Assembly (NCBI GenBank): GCA_030248135.1
Contig: JASANC010000363.1
Coordinates: 1 to 64,000 of the forward strand
Length of the DNA: 64,000 bases
From: Theristus sp. LFF4_11
Taxonomy: Eukaryota; Nematoda; Chromadorea; Monhysterida; Xyalidae
Direction of reading: 5' to 3'
The position numbers were made by a program, and so were the translations under genes. The notes below the pieces were generated by a model. The model worked only from the letters and a program-made list of their open reading frames with translations, made no database searches and had not been told where the DNA came from. This document shows, in pieces, positions 45,218-56,800 of the stretch (within the stretch, counting starts at the first letter, position 1; every line of letters begins with the position of its first letter).

Positions 45218-46298
45218 ATGTCCGAGCCGCCGGCCACATTGGTGCTGTCGATGGCGATCAAGAAACGTCGCGCACTCGTCGCCCATAAACGGCACGACAT
45301 GCGCAAAGAGCTGCTCATCGGTGCTACGATCACAAAGTCAGTCGAGTTTCGCATTGTGTTTTCTTGGTTTTTTTGGTTTCTCTTCTTTTGTGATTTAGCT
45401 GAAACGGAAAGCAACACTGAACTGAGTTGTGAGGCGGGCGATTTCTGTTTTGAACCAGTCCAATACTTTCGTAATCGTTTTGGGAAGTGACTTGGAAAGA
45501 GCCTACGAGGAGGAGGCGGGTTATTTGGTTTCTAGACGCACTTCTCAGGAGCCATGCGTTGTTTCAGTTGTGCTGCTTTTTCCCATGCAAATCTATTTTC
45601 ATTCGAATTTCAATTCAACTAACCCCATAACCCCAAAAAGCCGTAATCCCAATTACAGATTGTGCAAGCACATCGGCTGCCAGCGGGCCGCCCGCAAACG
45701 TGCCGCCTCACAGCCCACGAGCGACACGGACAACGACGGCGCACGTCCGCAGAAGCGTTCACTGTCGTGCGTCGCGACATCATCTGCCGTAACCACGTCC
45801 CCATCCGGTACGTGCGTGCCCACCGCGAGCACGCCTCGTCGTGGCGGTGCAGCACTCACCGACCAGAGTGGTGGTGATGATGCTCAGTGCTTGTCTCTCT
45901 CTATTAAGAGCGCCGATTGCTCGGAGCGACGACGAGAACGACGTCGCAGTCAACAGCAACACGGACAACAACAGCGGCCGAGTGTCGCGCCGTTGCCGTG
46001 CAAGCGCGTTCGAATTGCCGCCGCCGGCGACGACGGCGACGTTGAACCAACAACAACAACAACGACGACGGAGGATAAGAGCTTTGTTGACGATTGTTCT
46101 TCCACTAAGAAACGCTTGCTAAACGTTGCTGATGCAGACGAGGACCCGTTCGGCCTCGAGCGCTTCTTTAGCTCGTTGCGGTCAAAGTCGGCCGCTGAGC
46201 AACGTCGCTACACCAGACAGTGTCGTGTGGAGAGTCGTCCGTCGAACGTCACCAAGGAGTCGGAGCGAGCGGCGTCGCCGCCGATTGCGTGCGAGTGA
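45218..46298 (+). CDS. Two-exon gene, possible SERTA-domain protein
   Basis: Exons 45218-45336 and 45659-46298, joined in phase 2, give 252 residues. Residues about 8-44 read LVLSMAIKKRRALVAH, then KRHDMRKELLIGATITKL. This matches the SERTA pattern (LSxxKL...xDLRxxVLIANTLRRI), known from SERTAD, CDCA4 and insect taranis proteins, which act as transcription co-regulators. The intron falls inside that motif. The rest is low-complexity: basic patches (RRRERRRSQQQHGQQQR), a Thr run, and a small conserved-looking block DADEDPFGLERFFSSLRSKS near the C-terminus. An in-frame ATG at 45185 could add 11 residues. Exon coding character is strong (GC-rich, long open frame); the family call is tentative. 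Confidence 0.6.
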
Positions 46299-46856
46299 AA
46301 CTGCGATCGAGAGTCTGGACACTTTTCTTTCGCTCGGAGGATTCCATTATCGACCAATAACTAACAAGACACTTTCGGCTCTGTCCGATCAGAACACTCA
46401 GAGGACAGCTTCGGATCGACTACGAGTATCGTTTTTTTCTCATTCTCTTGTGTCTCTCTGGTGATTTCGATTTTTCTTTGATACACTGCTAGGGGTACTT
46501 TTTAATGCGTTTTTTATATTGTATGTCGTCTCCGTTTTTTGTCTGTGAAAACCTGATTCTAGAGAGAGTCTCGTTCCGCGCTGTCGTGTTGCGACTGGAA
46601 CACTTCGGTTCTCGAAACTGAGCGACGCACGCACACACGACCGGTGTCAGTCCGCGTGTGTCTGTGAAGTGCGCGAACCGCGTTCTGGACTTTTGGTAAT
46701 CACTCAACCAGACCGAGTTACCTTTTTTACATTGAGAGCTGATGACGTTTATTATAGTCAAAGTTTTTCGAAATGGTTCCGCTATGGCGGCAAGCGGTGT
46801 GGTGACTCATGTCGTCATTTTTCAAGTTTAGAGGCAGGAACTGAGTCACTTCGTTG

Positions 46857-46975
46857 AGGTCCGTGTTCATACTGACCTATGCGCACACGGCACGTCACGC
46901 CTGTTTTAGTACACTACCGTTCATGGAGGCGTGCCTCTGACGTACGTCAGCAGACGTCAGTATGAACAGGCCTTG
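46857..46975. mobile_element. MITE family C, copy 3
   Basis: AGGTCCGTGTTCATACTGAC pairs with GTCAGTATGAACAGGCCTTG; about 119 bp. Confidence 0.8.
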
Positions 46976-47087
46976 CCGATCATTACCCCTTTAGTGAACG
47001 CTTAGTCAAATTGTTTTGTTTCAGTGTTACACTTGTGTTCGTGTTCTTGTTATTTGTTCAGACTTCAGAAAACTACAAAAAAAATGA

Positions 47088-47093
47088 AATAAA
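47088..47093 (+). promoter_or_regulatory. Candidate polyadenylation signal of the SERTA-like gene
   Basis: AATAAA about 790 bp after the stop, with A-rich sequence on both sides and T-rich sequence 25-35 bases downstream. Confidence 0.45.
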
Positions 47094-48119
47094 TGCAAAA
47101 TTATAAAAAAAATACTGTTGCTTTTATCGTTTCTAAAGTCGCAAAACGGTGTGCTTCAATCCAGCCCAATATAAGGGTTTACCGCTTTCGTAAACTGCTG
47201 ACTATATTTCTTGCCGGGTTTGGGGTGACCCGAAAACGGCTTTGTTTTTGGCTGTGTTTTTGTAGATCGAGAATCGCGTGTGTCATTCGTTCATACGGTT
47301 GACATGAAAGTCTCAGTTCAAATGTGAAACGGCGCCACCCACGCACACGAAGTTGGTGAGCGGTAACCGTGGCCAATCCGATAAGTTTACCGGTTTTTTC
47401 TTGGTTCTTTTTGTTGTGCTTTGAGGAGCTCAACGTTAGTTCTGGCTTGGCTGAAAGTCCGTTGCTGTTCAACAAAAAAAATAAAATTTCACGAAACGTT
47501 TGGCGAGTTGAAACGCTGTGAAAACGGCCGTTCTCACTAAATTCGGTCTCGGTGCTATATTTGTGTAATTTTTGTCTTTTCGAAAGCTGACAACCAAAAA
47601 AGATTCATTCACCGGAAATCTGGCAAAAAGATCTTGAATTATCTTTTCTGTGAAATAAATTTCAAGACTATTGCCTGTCGGAGGCCTGATACGGTTGAGC
47701 TTTTCCCGCTGTGGGTCGTTAATATTTGTGCTGTCAAAACAACGTGTCAGTAGTTCTAACGTTGAGCTTCTCAAACATTTCACTGTTCCATTTTCATTAT
47801 GATGCACCGACAACATTTGAGTCGTAACATATTGGGTTTGGGAACACAACGAGAGGTGCGTACTGTAATGCGTGTTGCCAAGCGAGCTTGCCTGCGTGTC
47901 GCGCCGCGCTGCGTGCGTTTTTTTTTATTTTTTTATGTTTGCGCTGCGGAGCTCTTCGCTCAACGCGTTCTTTTTCTGGTTTTAGGCGCTCAGTCGTGTC
48001 TGATCCTAAGCTCGCTGAATCGCAGGTTCAAACGAAACGCGCTGACGCAGTGTGGTGTTGTTTTCGGTAAAGTTTCAACGCACCGGTATACCAGTCATAG
48101 TTTCTTACACAATTTCAAT

Positions 48120-50800
48120 CGCGTATTTTTATGAACGGCCGTTCTTGGCCAAGTTGTCTTCTGAAAACATCGTTCCAGACAAAGCGATAGTCATTTCAAG
48201 TTTTCTCACAATCGAATCAGTCGAATGCTTCCGGTAAAAAAACTACTGAGTTTTTTAACAAATCGTTTTTGTTATAAAAATGTGCTGTTTTTGGCCTGGG
48301 TGGCCCGACAATCATTTAGAAGAATTCATCGTTCTGGTTCGCTGTGTGTACTAAAAGCCGCAACAATCAATCGCGTTCGTGTTTCCCGGCCAAGCGTTCA
48401 CGGAAGGTTCTCAGTTCACGTCGTGTTGGTTGCGTGCGGTATAGTTTCTTCTGGTAACCCACGAAAATTTCGTCTATGTAAAATTGTTCACAATCCAAAA
48501 TCTCTTGCGTGTTTGGCCATTGCGCCATTTGTTCAGACGTTCAAAAACACTCCAATCAACAACACGCTGACGTTCTTACTCAACTGCTAATATTTGATCG
48601 GCAAGAACGATTTCTGAAATTTGGTTTCTGGTAAACGTCAAATCCGCGATAATCTTCGTCTAAAATCTGTTCAAATCAATTTTTCTTGGCCACTGTGCCA
48701 ACAGTTTGTTCAGATACTCAAGGCGTATTTCATGCCGATCGTGTGTTTTGGTCAAGCTTCAGCCATCTCAAGTGTGGAGAACGGTAGCAAACAACGCAGT
48801 CACCTCGCAAGTTCCACGAAATGTTTTCGACATCTTTTGAAACTAAAAAAGCTTCCGGCCGTTGTGCCAGCTTTCATTCAGAATCTTCGGTGCGCCTTCA
48901 ATCCGTCAGTGCTTTCGCCGGCCAATCCATTCCAAGAGTGCAAAACGGTACCAAACAACACGTTAATCGCACGTTTCGCGGCATGTTTTCGACATCTTTT
49001 GAAATGAAAAAGCTTTCGGCCGTTGCGCCAGCTTTCATTCAGAATCTTCAAAGCGCTTTCAATCCGTCGTTTCGTCAAGCCATTCCATTTCAAGCTGAAC
49101 TGTGCAAGTGTGCAAAACGGTAGCAAATAACGCAGTCACCGCAAGTTTCACGAATTGTTTTCGACATCCTGTGAAACTAAAAAAGTTTCCGGCCGTTGTG
49201 CCAGTTTTCATTCAGAATCTTCGGTGCGCCTTCAATCCGTCAGTGTTTTCGCCAAGCCATTCCATTCCAAGAGTGCAAAACGGTAACAAACAACGCGGTA
49301 ATCGCACGTTCCTCGAAGTGTTTTCGACATCCTTTGAAACTAAAGAAGTTTCCGGCCGTTGCGCCAGCTTTCATTCAGAATCTTCCAAAGCACTTTCAAT
49401 GCGTCGTTTTGTCAAGCCATTCCATTTCAAGCTGAACCGTGCAAGTGTTCAAAACGGTACCAAATCACGCAGTCACCTCGCAAGTTCCATGAAATGTTTC
49501 CGACGTCTTTTGAAACCAAAAAAGCGTTTGGCTGTTATGCCAGCATTCATTCAGAATCTTCAAAAGGTTTATCAATCGGTCCGTGCTTTCGTCAAACCAT
49601 TCCATTTTAAACTCAACCGGCCAAAAGTGCAAAACGGCAAACAACGGTGCAACTGCAAGTTCCACGAAACGTTTTCGTTGTTTTTTAATAAGAAAAAGCT
49701 TCCGGCCTTTGTGCCAGCTTTCATTCAGAAATTCTTCAAGCGGTTCTCAAATCGTCAGTCCTTCTGTCAAGCATTTCCACTTCAAACCCGACCGTCCATT
49801 TGTGCAAAACGGCAACAAACAACGCGGTAAACGCAAGTTCGACAAATTATTTTCGACATCTTTTGTAAATCAGTGTATTTTGGGCCTGTGAGCTTTGTCA
49901 AAAATTCGGATTTCAAAACCATAATTCACCAATCTACTTGTACAACAAAAAACGCGCTATGACAACAAACACGCTGTGATATTCCGGTAATTCGTCTTGG
50001 TTATATATTTAATTCAGTCATTCAAACATTCGCTTTTTGGCCACTGTGCCAGCGTTTGTTTAGAAAACAAGAAATATCCTGCAAGAAGTCAAGCGTTATC
50101 CTGAGGAAAAAGAAGCTTTGAAGAACGAATACGGTGCCGAATTGGTAACCAATCGAATTTTTCAAAAAATTCAAGAATTTTCGGCTTGTGTGCCAGCCTT
50201 CATTCAGAATTCAAAATCAGCAAGAAGCTTCGGTGTATTTTTTCGATATCAGTTAATCGAAACCGCTGTATCCCACCGGCTTGGGTCGTGGTAACGAACT
50301 TCAGTTTTTCGATCATTCAAAATATCCTGCATTTTTTCTGGTGATGAAAAAGTTTAAAAGGAAATTCAAAAGAAAATCGAATTTCATTTAATCCAATCCG
50401 CCGTTTCACAAAAAAACTTCAATGGTTGAAGTGTTGGTAATGTATCCTTTTCGCTGCATCATCAATAATCCTTGAAAATGGGCCTGGCCTTGTGCCACTA
50501 AATTCATTTAGAATAACGAAATCGTGACGGTCATTCTCATCACGCTCATCACGCAAGCGGGGAAGTTTCAACTTTTGTCTGATTCGTTGGCCTTTAAAGT
50601 GTATTTCTTCAGAAAATTCAAATAAATCGGCGTCACATACAACTGTTGATCACAAATATAAGTCACATCACAAATTATCACAACAGAAAGCCGTCTTGAA
50701 TATCTATTCATTATCCACCAAAAAATCAAAAAATTGCGTTCTTGGCCGCTGTGCCAGTATTTTTCTCAGAATTCGCAATCAGAAATAACCCGCTGTCGCA
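48120..50800 (+). repeat. Extended zone of the TTGGCC...GTGCCAG motif
   Basis: Beyond the clear array, isolated decayed copies of the core motif (TTGGCCACTGTGCCA, then CATTCAGAA) occur at about 48290, 48515, 48690, 50040, 50185, 50480 and 50740. The array looks like the well-preserved centre of a longer, older repeat domain. Confidence 0.6.
48781..49905 (+). repeat. Degenerate tandem array, seven copies of about 163-180 bp
   Basis: The anchor ACGGTANCAAA/ACGGCAACAAA starts at 48781, 48945, 49117, 49280, 49454, 49634 and 49809. Each unit has GTTTTCGACATC, TTCCGGCCGTTGTGCCAGC and TTTCATTCAGAATCTTC in the same order. Long frames cross several units but contain frameshifts between them, so the array is probably not coding. 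Confidence 0.9.
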
Positions 50801-53800
50801 CAACTGTGTCCGAAGTCACCATTTCACTGCATCTTTGCAACCGCTCCCACTCTGAGCATATTGAGATCGCTGATGAATGAACGAAGTGTGCTTTTGCAAA
50901 TTGCAAAGCGGTGGAACGATGGGTATACACTTTGTTTCCTTACCCGTAATTGTGTTTTTTATTTATTTTCTTAAAGTAGGGCTTCTTATGCCCCAGTTTT
51001 TTCGGCCCCAGTAAGTGGGGGCCCTAGGGTTAACCGAACTTTGTTGCACTGTTTCAGAAAACAGGTAAAGGTGCGTCGCGCGTGTGCGTGTTTGCCATTC
51101 GCGTCATCGCGTGATTTTGGTTGCCCGTTGTTAGTGTGCTCGCGTGTCAGTTGTGGTGTTATTGCCGTGTTGGGTGTCCGTTACTAGAAGCATTTCGTGC
51201 GTTCCGAAAACGACTCTGGTGTTCTGTTCTGAAGCATAATTGATCGCCCGGAAAGCTGCTGATAAGCTCAAGCTAAGTGCTGCTGATGCGGCCGACCGTC
51301 AATGTCAAGCACCCAAGTATTTTGGGACATTGACGGGTACAGGCCGGCAACCAGCTAGGTCCGAATGGCGTTTGTCCGCTTAAGACACGCAGACACATGA
51401 CCATATGCTGGTTGCATGTTGTAATTTTGCTGTATTTTGATTTGCATTCATTGAACGAAATTGAAGTGGCATATAATCATTCAAGTTGAATCGATATGGA
51501 CAGATATTCATACAGCAAATCCATAACGGCATTCTTTAAAAAAATTATTGCTGATTTCGATGTGGAGAATAAGAACAGAGGAGAATTACAATTTAATTCA
51601 AAATTCTTTAGTGGCAAGGATTTGTTCTACTTTGATCGACATTTAATATGAACTGGAATTTAATAATCATTGCTCGATCAATAGAGTGGATTTGATAACC
51701 AATCGAAAGTTCTGAATCGCAAATCAAATACGTTTGCAGTGTGTCGAAAAAATTCATTCCGAAAATAATTTTCCAATTCAATACCTAAAATTTATTAAGT
51801 CAATTCATCATGGGCGCCGTTCAGGCCCCACGGATTATATTGCCGTTTTGCTCAGTTCCAGATAAAAAAGTCGACTAATATTGCATTTCTACCGCCCGTG
51901 TTTCTCGGTTGTCCGAACGGCTGCAGGCTGTGCTGCGATTCGGTTTGTCGATTCGTCAGCCGGTTCTGAATTTCCGTGTCAAATGAGCCCTTCACGAGGC
52001 CCAAATTTTGCGTCTGGCAAAATCGCGTTAGAGCCGATGCGTTTCCGTAATGTGTTGTGTGCATCCCAGTGTGGTTACGCGCGCCGGTTTCGGTTCGCCG
52101 TTCTATCCTCGGGAATCACATCTTGCACTTCTGGTCGCATTCTGGCCCGTGCGTAGTCCGCTGAAGATTGCGATGCTACTTCATTGCGTTCTACGTGCGT
52201 CGTCGTCGCCTACATTCCATACTTACGTGTGTCTGTTGGCGCTTACGACGCTCGCCGCAGCGCTGCAGTTCTCTTTCTAATGGTATCTGGCACTACGCAA
52301 GGTTTCACACACCCGCCCAAACGCACCGCCTTCACAACATCAAGAGGTATCCCTGGAGGTATTCACTGATTTATTGTTTGCAGCCTGTCAGTTTTCTATT
52401 GTTGTTGGACAAGTTGTAGCTTAGCAACTATTCCAAACTTTAATCAAATGATAATATCGTTGATATTTCATTTCTTTTACCAATTTTTTGGCCGATGACC
52501 ACCAAGGGAGGCCCAAAATCGTCTTTTTCTGACTATTTTGCAGGAAAACCAGCCCTTTCCGAATGTTTCGTTCCACCAACTGTCTTCATGTTTTCTGTTC
52601 CAACTGATGGTGTGCTTCCGTGTTGCGCCAACCACGTTCGGCTACAAAAAACGCTTTCTTGTGTGTTCGCGCAACGCCTCTCCACACGTGTTTCCTGCGA
52701 TGCTGTGTCTTCCATTCAGTTCGCTCCGTTTTTCTGTTGTGATGTCGCTCACACGTCTCAATGCAACCAACAAGCAGTATAGGACGCACCGCCATCACAC
52801 ATCCAGCGCCAACACCAACCACCCCGCAATCTGGCGTTCAATAAAGTCGTGTTCGAATGTCTTGATGTCGCAGAGTGCAAGCACGCCTCGAGCAGCCTGT
52901 TATTTGGAAGGGTCCGAACGATCAGTTCGCTTAGAGCTGTATCTTAAATACTTGACCACCCAGGTGCATTTCTTCTCACATCACATGGCCGGGCTGCCCA
53001 TCACCAATATGCGTTCTAACGCCTCAACCTAGCTGCCACACACGTAACAACGCAAATGGGTATACATATGTTCAATTCCGTTTCGAGTTCAGTTCAGCAG
53101 TTATCGCTGTGTGTTCGTTCACCGCCATCATATTGCTACCCGTGTATCTTCGCATCGTCACCGCTAATACCACGACCGATTGCAAAACGTTTGGTTTCCT
53201 TGTTTTTAACCACGCTGATTTCGTTGTGCCCCGTAGCGAGGGTTGGTAAAAAAGGTCAAGTTTCGTTTTTTTCTAATTTCGATTCATCCACAGTTTCAAA
53301 TCCAAGAGCAATCGAATCACAAGCCACCACCAACACCAACACATTGCAAGAATCCACGATCGATGATATTCGTTGTTGTGTGTAGTTCTTGTTGCACGAT
53401 CTTTTGGATGATGCAAACGCTGATGCCTGTTGATTTGCAGGTCTATATCGACCTGATGCGACGTACTCGCTCGCTTTTCCCTTCCGTTTGCAACGTGTGT
53501 GTGTTTCCGCTGTCGATCTGCTTCGAAGTGCGGTGTTGCTGCTTTCGAAGTATCACAAGGGAGAAATCAAGCATTCATACGGGACCAGCCACTCTAAACA
53601 CGTGGAGAACAGGAAACCTCGACTATTTTCGAATGTTGTTCCGGAGCACCATCAACCCAACAAAAAAAAGCGCGTTGCGCTGATTCAGATGCTGTTTTGG
53701 CTTCCGCATTTACCAACTTCAGTACAAACTTAAACTCATGCGAATCTACTCAGCAGGTTAAAAATCGTCGGCGAAACTCGCACACCACTCTGCACACTCT

Positions 53801-56800
53801 CTGGGCCCTGATCGAACACACGACGATCCGCTCAGTAGAAGCGTGTAGAACGTTCCACACCTGCATGCCTACACGTCACTCCAGCTTCCATGCAGCCAGC
53901 CATCTAACGTAAGGTGAAAGGTGCGCGGCCGTTAGTCGCAGGGCATAATGGGCGGCAGCCAGCTTGGTCCGCAGATCCGAGTTTGCGTTTAGCAAATGCG
54001 GCTTACATACTCGACCACGGTTGGTGCATTTCTGACATCCTAGGGTGGTGTGCTAACAACAACTACAACAACCAACAACAGCAACCGCAATCAACATTCA
54101 ATACCACCAACAACAATGGTACGTCCATAAGTAGTCAGCCTTCTGGTATTTACTTCTGCCGAAACAGGTGTACCCTGAAAGTTGCTTTAAGATTGATTTC
54201 CATTGATGAACGCACTTTTTAAAGAGCGTAGTTCAATAATTACTGCCGTCGTCGGCACATAATTACAGGCAATTAGGGTCATCTGGTAAATCGTAATTTC
54301 ATTCTGCACCAGTGTCTCGTGTCAAGCATTTCATCATCAGTCTTTCTGCAAAACAACTGTCATCAAACTCATCAACATATTCAAAAAAGAAATCTGCGGT
54401 AAGCCCGTTGAATCGCTTCAAAAATAAAAACCCTTGCAAAACCGCCAAAAGTCCTGCCAGAATTAGCAAATTCAGAAAGCCAAGTTTATGCTCTAGAAGA
54501 TCACCGAAACATAGATGCAGAAGTATGATTGTCAAATGGCGCAGCCGTTTCAACGAAAGCATTATTAGAAACGAGCCCAAGAAGTTTGTCAAACTCAACC
54601 GCTGCAGAAATGCAAGAAAAAAGCAAAAATCTTTGTTTCGCTGACGAACATGTCACGGCTGTCTTTCTAAGAAGGCTTCAACAAAAAATGTGCTATCTGT
54701 GTTTTTGAAACTTCGCAAATCAAACCAACATTTCATTACATCAGCAGCAACTTTGAGAAACAACATATTTTTGAAAAAATCAGTTCGCAGTAAATTTTTC
54801 CTTCAACATCAACAACTATATCAAGCGTTTGGTCTCAAGAATGAAGAAAAACCAATAGAGCAGCCTCGTCTCAACCCTCTGCTTGTTTTGAGTTCTAAAC
54901 ATGTCACAGTCGTATTCTGTTGCCAGAAGTTATTATTATAAGAAGTTCCAAGCCATGAACCATCTGTTGACACCAATCACCCAACAGCTATCAAGTGCCC
55001 CACAATTTAACTCAAGCAAGAAAAACTACTGAAAAGGTTTTCATCGAAATTATGATGTGTCCGTAAACTACAACTGAAAATTCGCGAAAAATAAACGTCA
55101 TCCTCTACTGGTTTGTTCCCGTGTTACGAAATATTCTGGAACAACTTCTACCTTTAAGTCAAACAACCATCAAGCAAGTCCAATGGAAAACTCATCAATT
55201 CAAGCAGTCCGATCTGTGGTTGGTTTATCCATCTTCGTAGCAAGTTACTCTCTAAGAGCCAGATCTATTTTTCTCTTTGCGAAGCAGCTTCACGTTTCAA
55301 GTTGATCTGCAACGACATCAAATGAACTTGTTCTTGAGTAAACTACGATAAGTCTTGTTGATTTGAAAAACCCTTTGAGCCATTGGTGACAAGGGCCTCG
55401 TTTCAAAATATTTTCAGTGTTTTTTGCTTACATTGCCCCGTAACCCAGCGTAAGCTCGGCCGCGGTGGTGATCCCTGGTTGTTTCCACAAATTAACATAC
55501 GATCGACTGCTTGTTCGAAAGGTGCCGTGTTCGTTTATCTTTTGCAAAATGGACGATCTCCGTTAGTTCCGACCTAATTCGTATAGGTATGAAGTTTGTT
55601 GATTGCTTGTGTTAATTTCAAGTTTGGTTCCAGGTGTTCCTTGTTTTTTGATAGAATTTTGGACGGTATCGATAATTGTGGGTTCCGGGGTGTTTAAACA
55701 GTGTTTCAGAGTAGCGTGTTTCCGCTCGTGTTTGGTGTCATGTGCGAATCGAACCGCCTGTGTCTTTCCTGTTACGCAATGTAATGTTCGAACGATATGC
55801 CGTGTGCCGTTCACGTGATGGCCGCACACTTTTGATGTCAAACGTTCATGCGAAAACCACAGTATCGTATGTGCTTTTCGAGTTTGTGCGGACAAAAACA
55901 CGCAACATTCGGCGTCAAACACGATGTTATGTTTGTGTCTGCTGCTGTCAAACGCCGTGCGCATGTGTGTGCCGTTCACGACTCAAAAGTCATTCTTCTC
56001 GACTCCAATAATATTTCGCTGACGGATGTGCGATTTCAAGAATACACGATTAAAGTTGGGTTTGCGTATCCAGAATTCTTCCGACTGCACACATGCATTG
56101 ACTTGAATTGGTTCAAAAAAACTTTTATTGTTTGATTGTTTTCGGTTTGTAATTTTCGGCCCTCCTTATGAGCGGCACGTGAATAACAATTTTAATAAGT
56201 CACTAGATTTCAACACAACTCTCAACATCTGAAGTGACTGTGTGACCCAACTCTGTGATTCGCCACCTGCGGCACACTCAACATATTGTAAATACAACAA
56301 CTCGCTGAAAACCTCCAAACTTCTAATGGGTGCTTCGGTATGAGAAAATAAGTTTTGATTTTTGTGGTTTTCTTAATCGGTCTTTTTCTAGAGTAGACTC
56401 CTTCCTTCGTTGCCGTCCATTTGGCTCTGCATAAGAATATGCCTTTTCTCAACCACTCATCCTCTGCTGAAGCGCCTACTATCACACTGTGCTGTTGTCC
56501 ATCCATGCGGTTCGGTTGGTTTTCGGCTTGCGTTGCCTGCGACGGCGGTATTGTTATTTTTGCTTTTTTATTTTTTTTGTTTTTGTGTATTGTATGCGGT
56601 CAAGTCTACTGTTTGGATTTAAAAGTGTGAGATGATTCTTGATGCCAATATCGTTTTCTTCGCTTTTATTTGAGTGACATGAACTGCTGAAGAACGAATA
56701 AGTTCAGTTTGTTAACAAGTTTCTCTTTGCTCCTGAATGACTTGCAATGACCTTCTATAGCACAAATTTGTTTTCCAAAAGTATTTCCTGCGATCCAAAG

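Larger units (their letters stand above)
46299..48100. other. 3' region of the SERTA-like gene and spacer
   Basis: No supported coding sequence. Contains a family C MITE and an AATAAA at 47088 followed by A-rich sequence. Confidence 0.5.

Noticed and set aside
49102..49830. A 242-codon open frame in the 49-kb array as a repeat protein
   Set aside because: Adjacent units read in different frames and unit lengths are not multiples of three, so the peptide repeat is not maintained.
53439..53733. Open frame of nearly 100 codons after an acceptor-like TTTGCAG
   Set aside because: No recognised domain, no compatible upstream exon and ordinary composition; kept only as a weak possibility.
54050..54150. 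Asn/Gln-rich codon-like patch resembling the BTBD9 N-terminus
   Set aside because: It is a short CAA/AAC simple repeat without a start, splice partner or stop arrangement typical of a gene.
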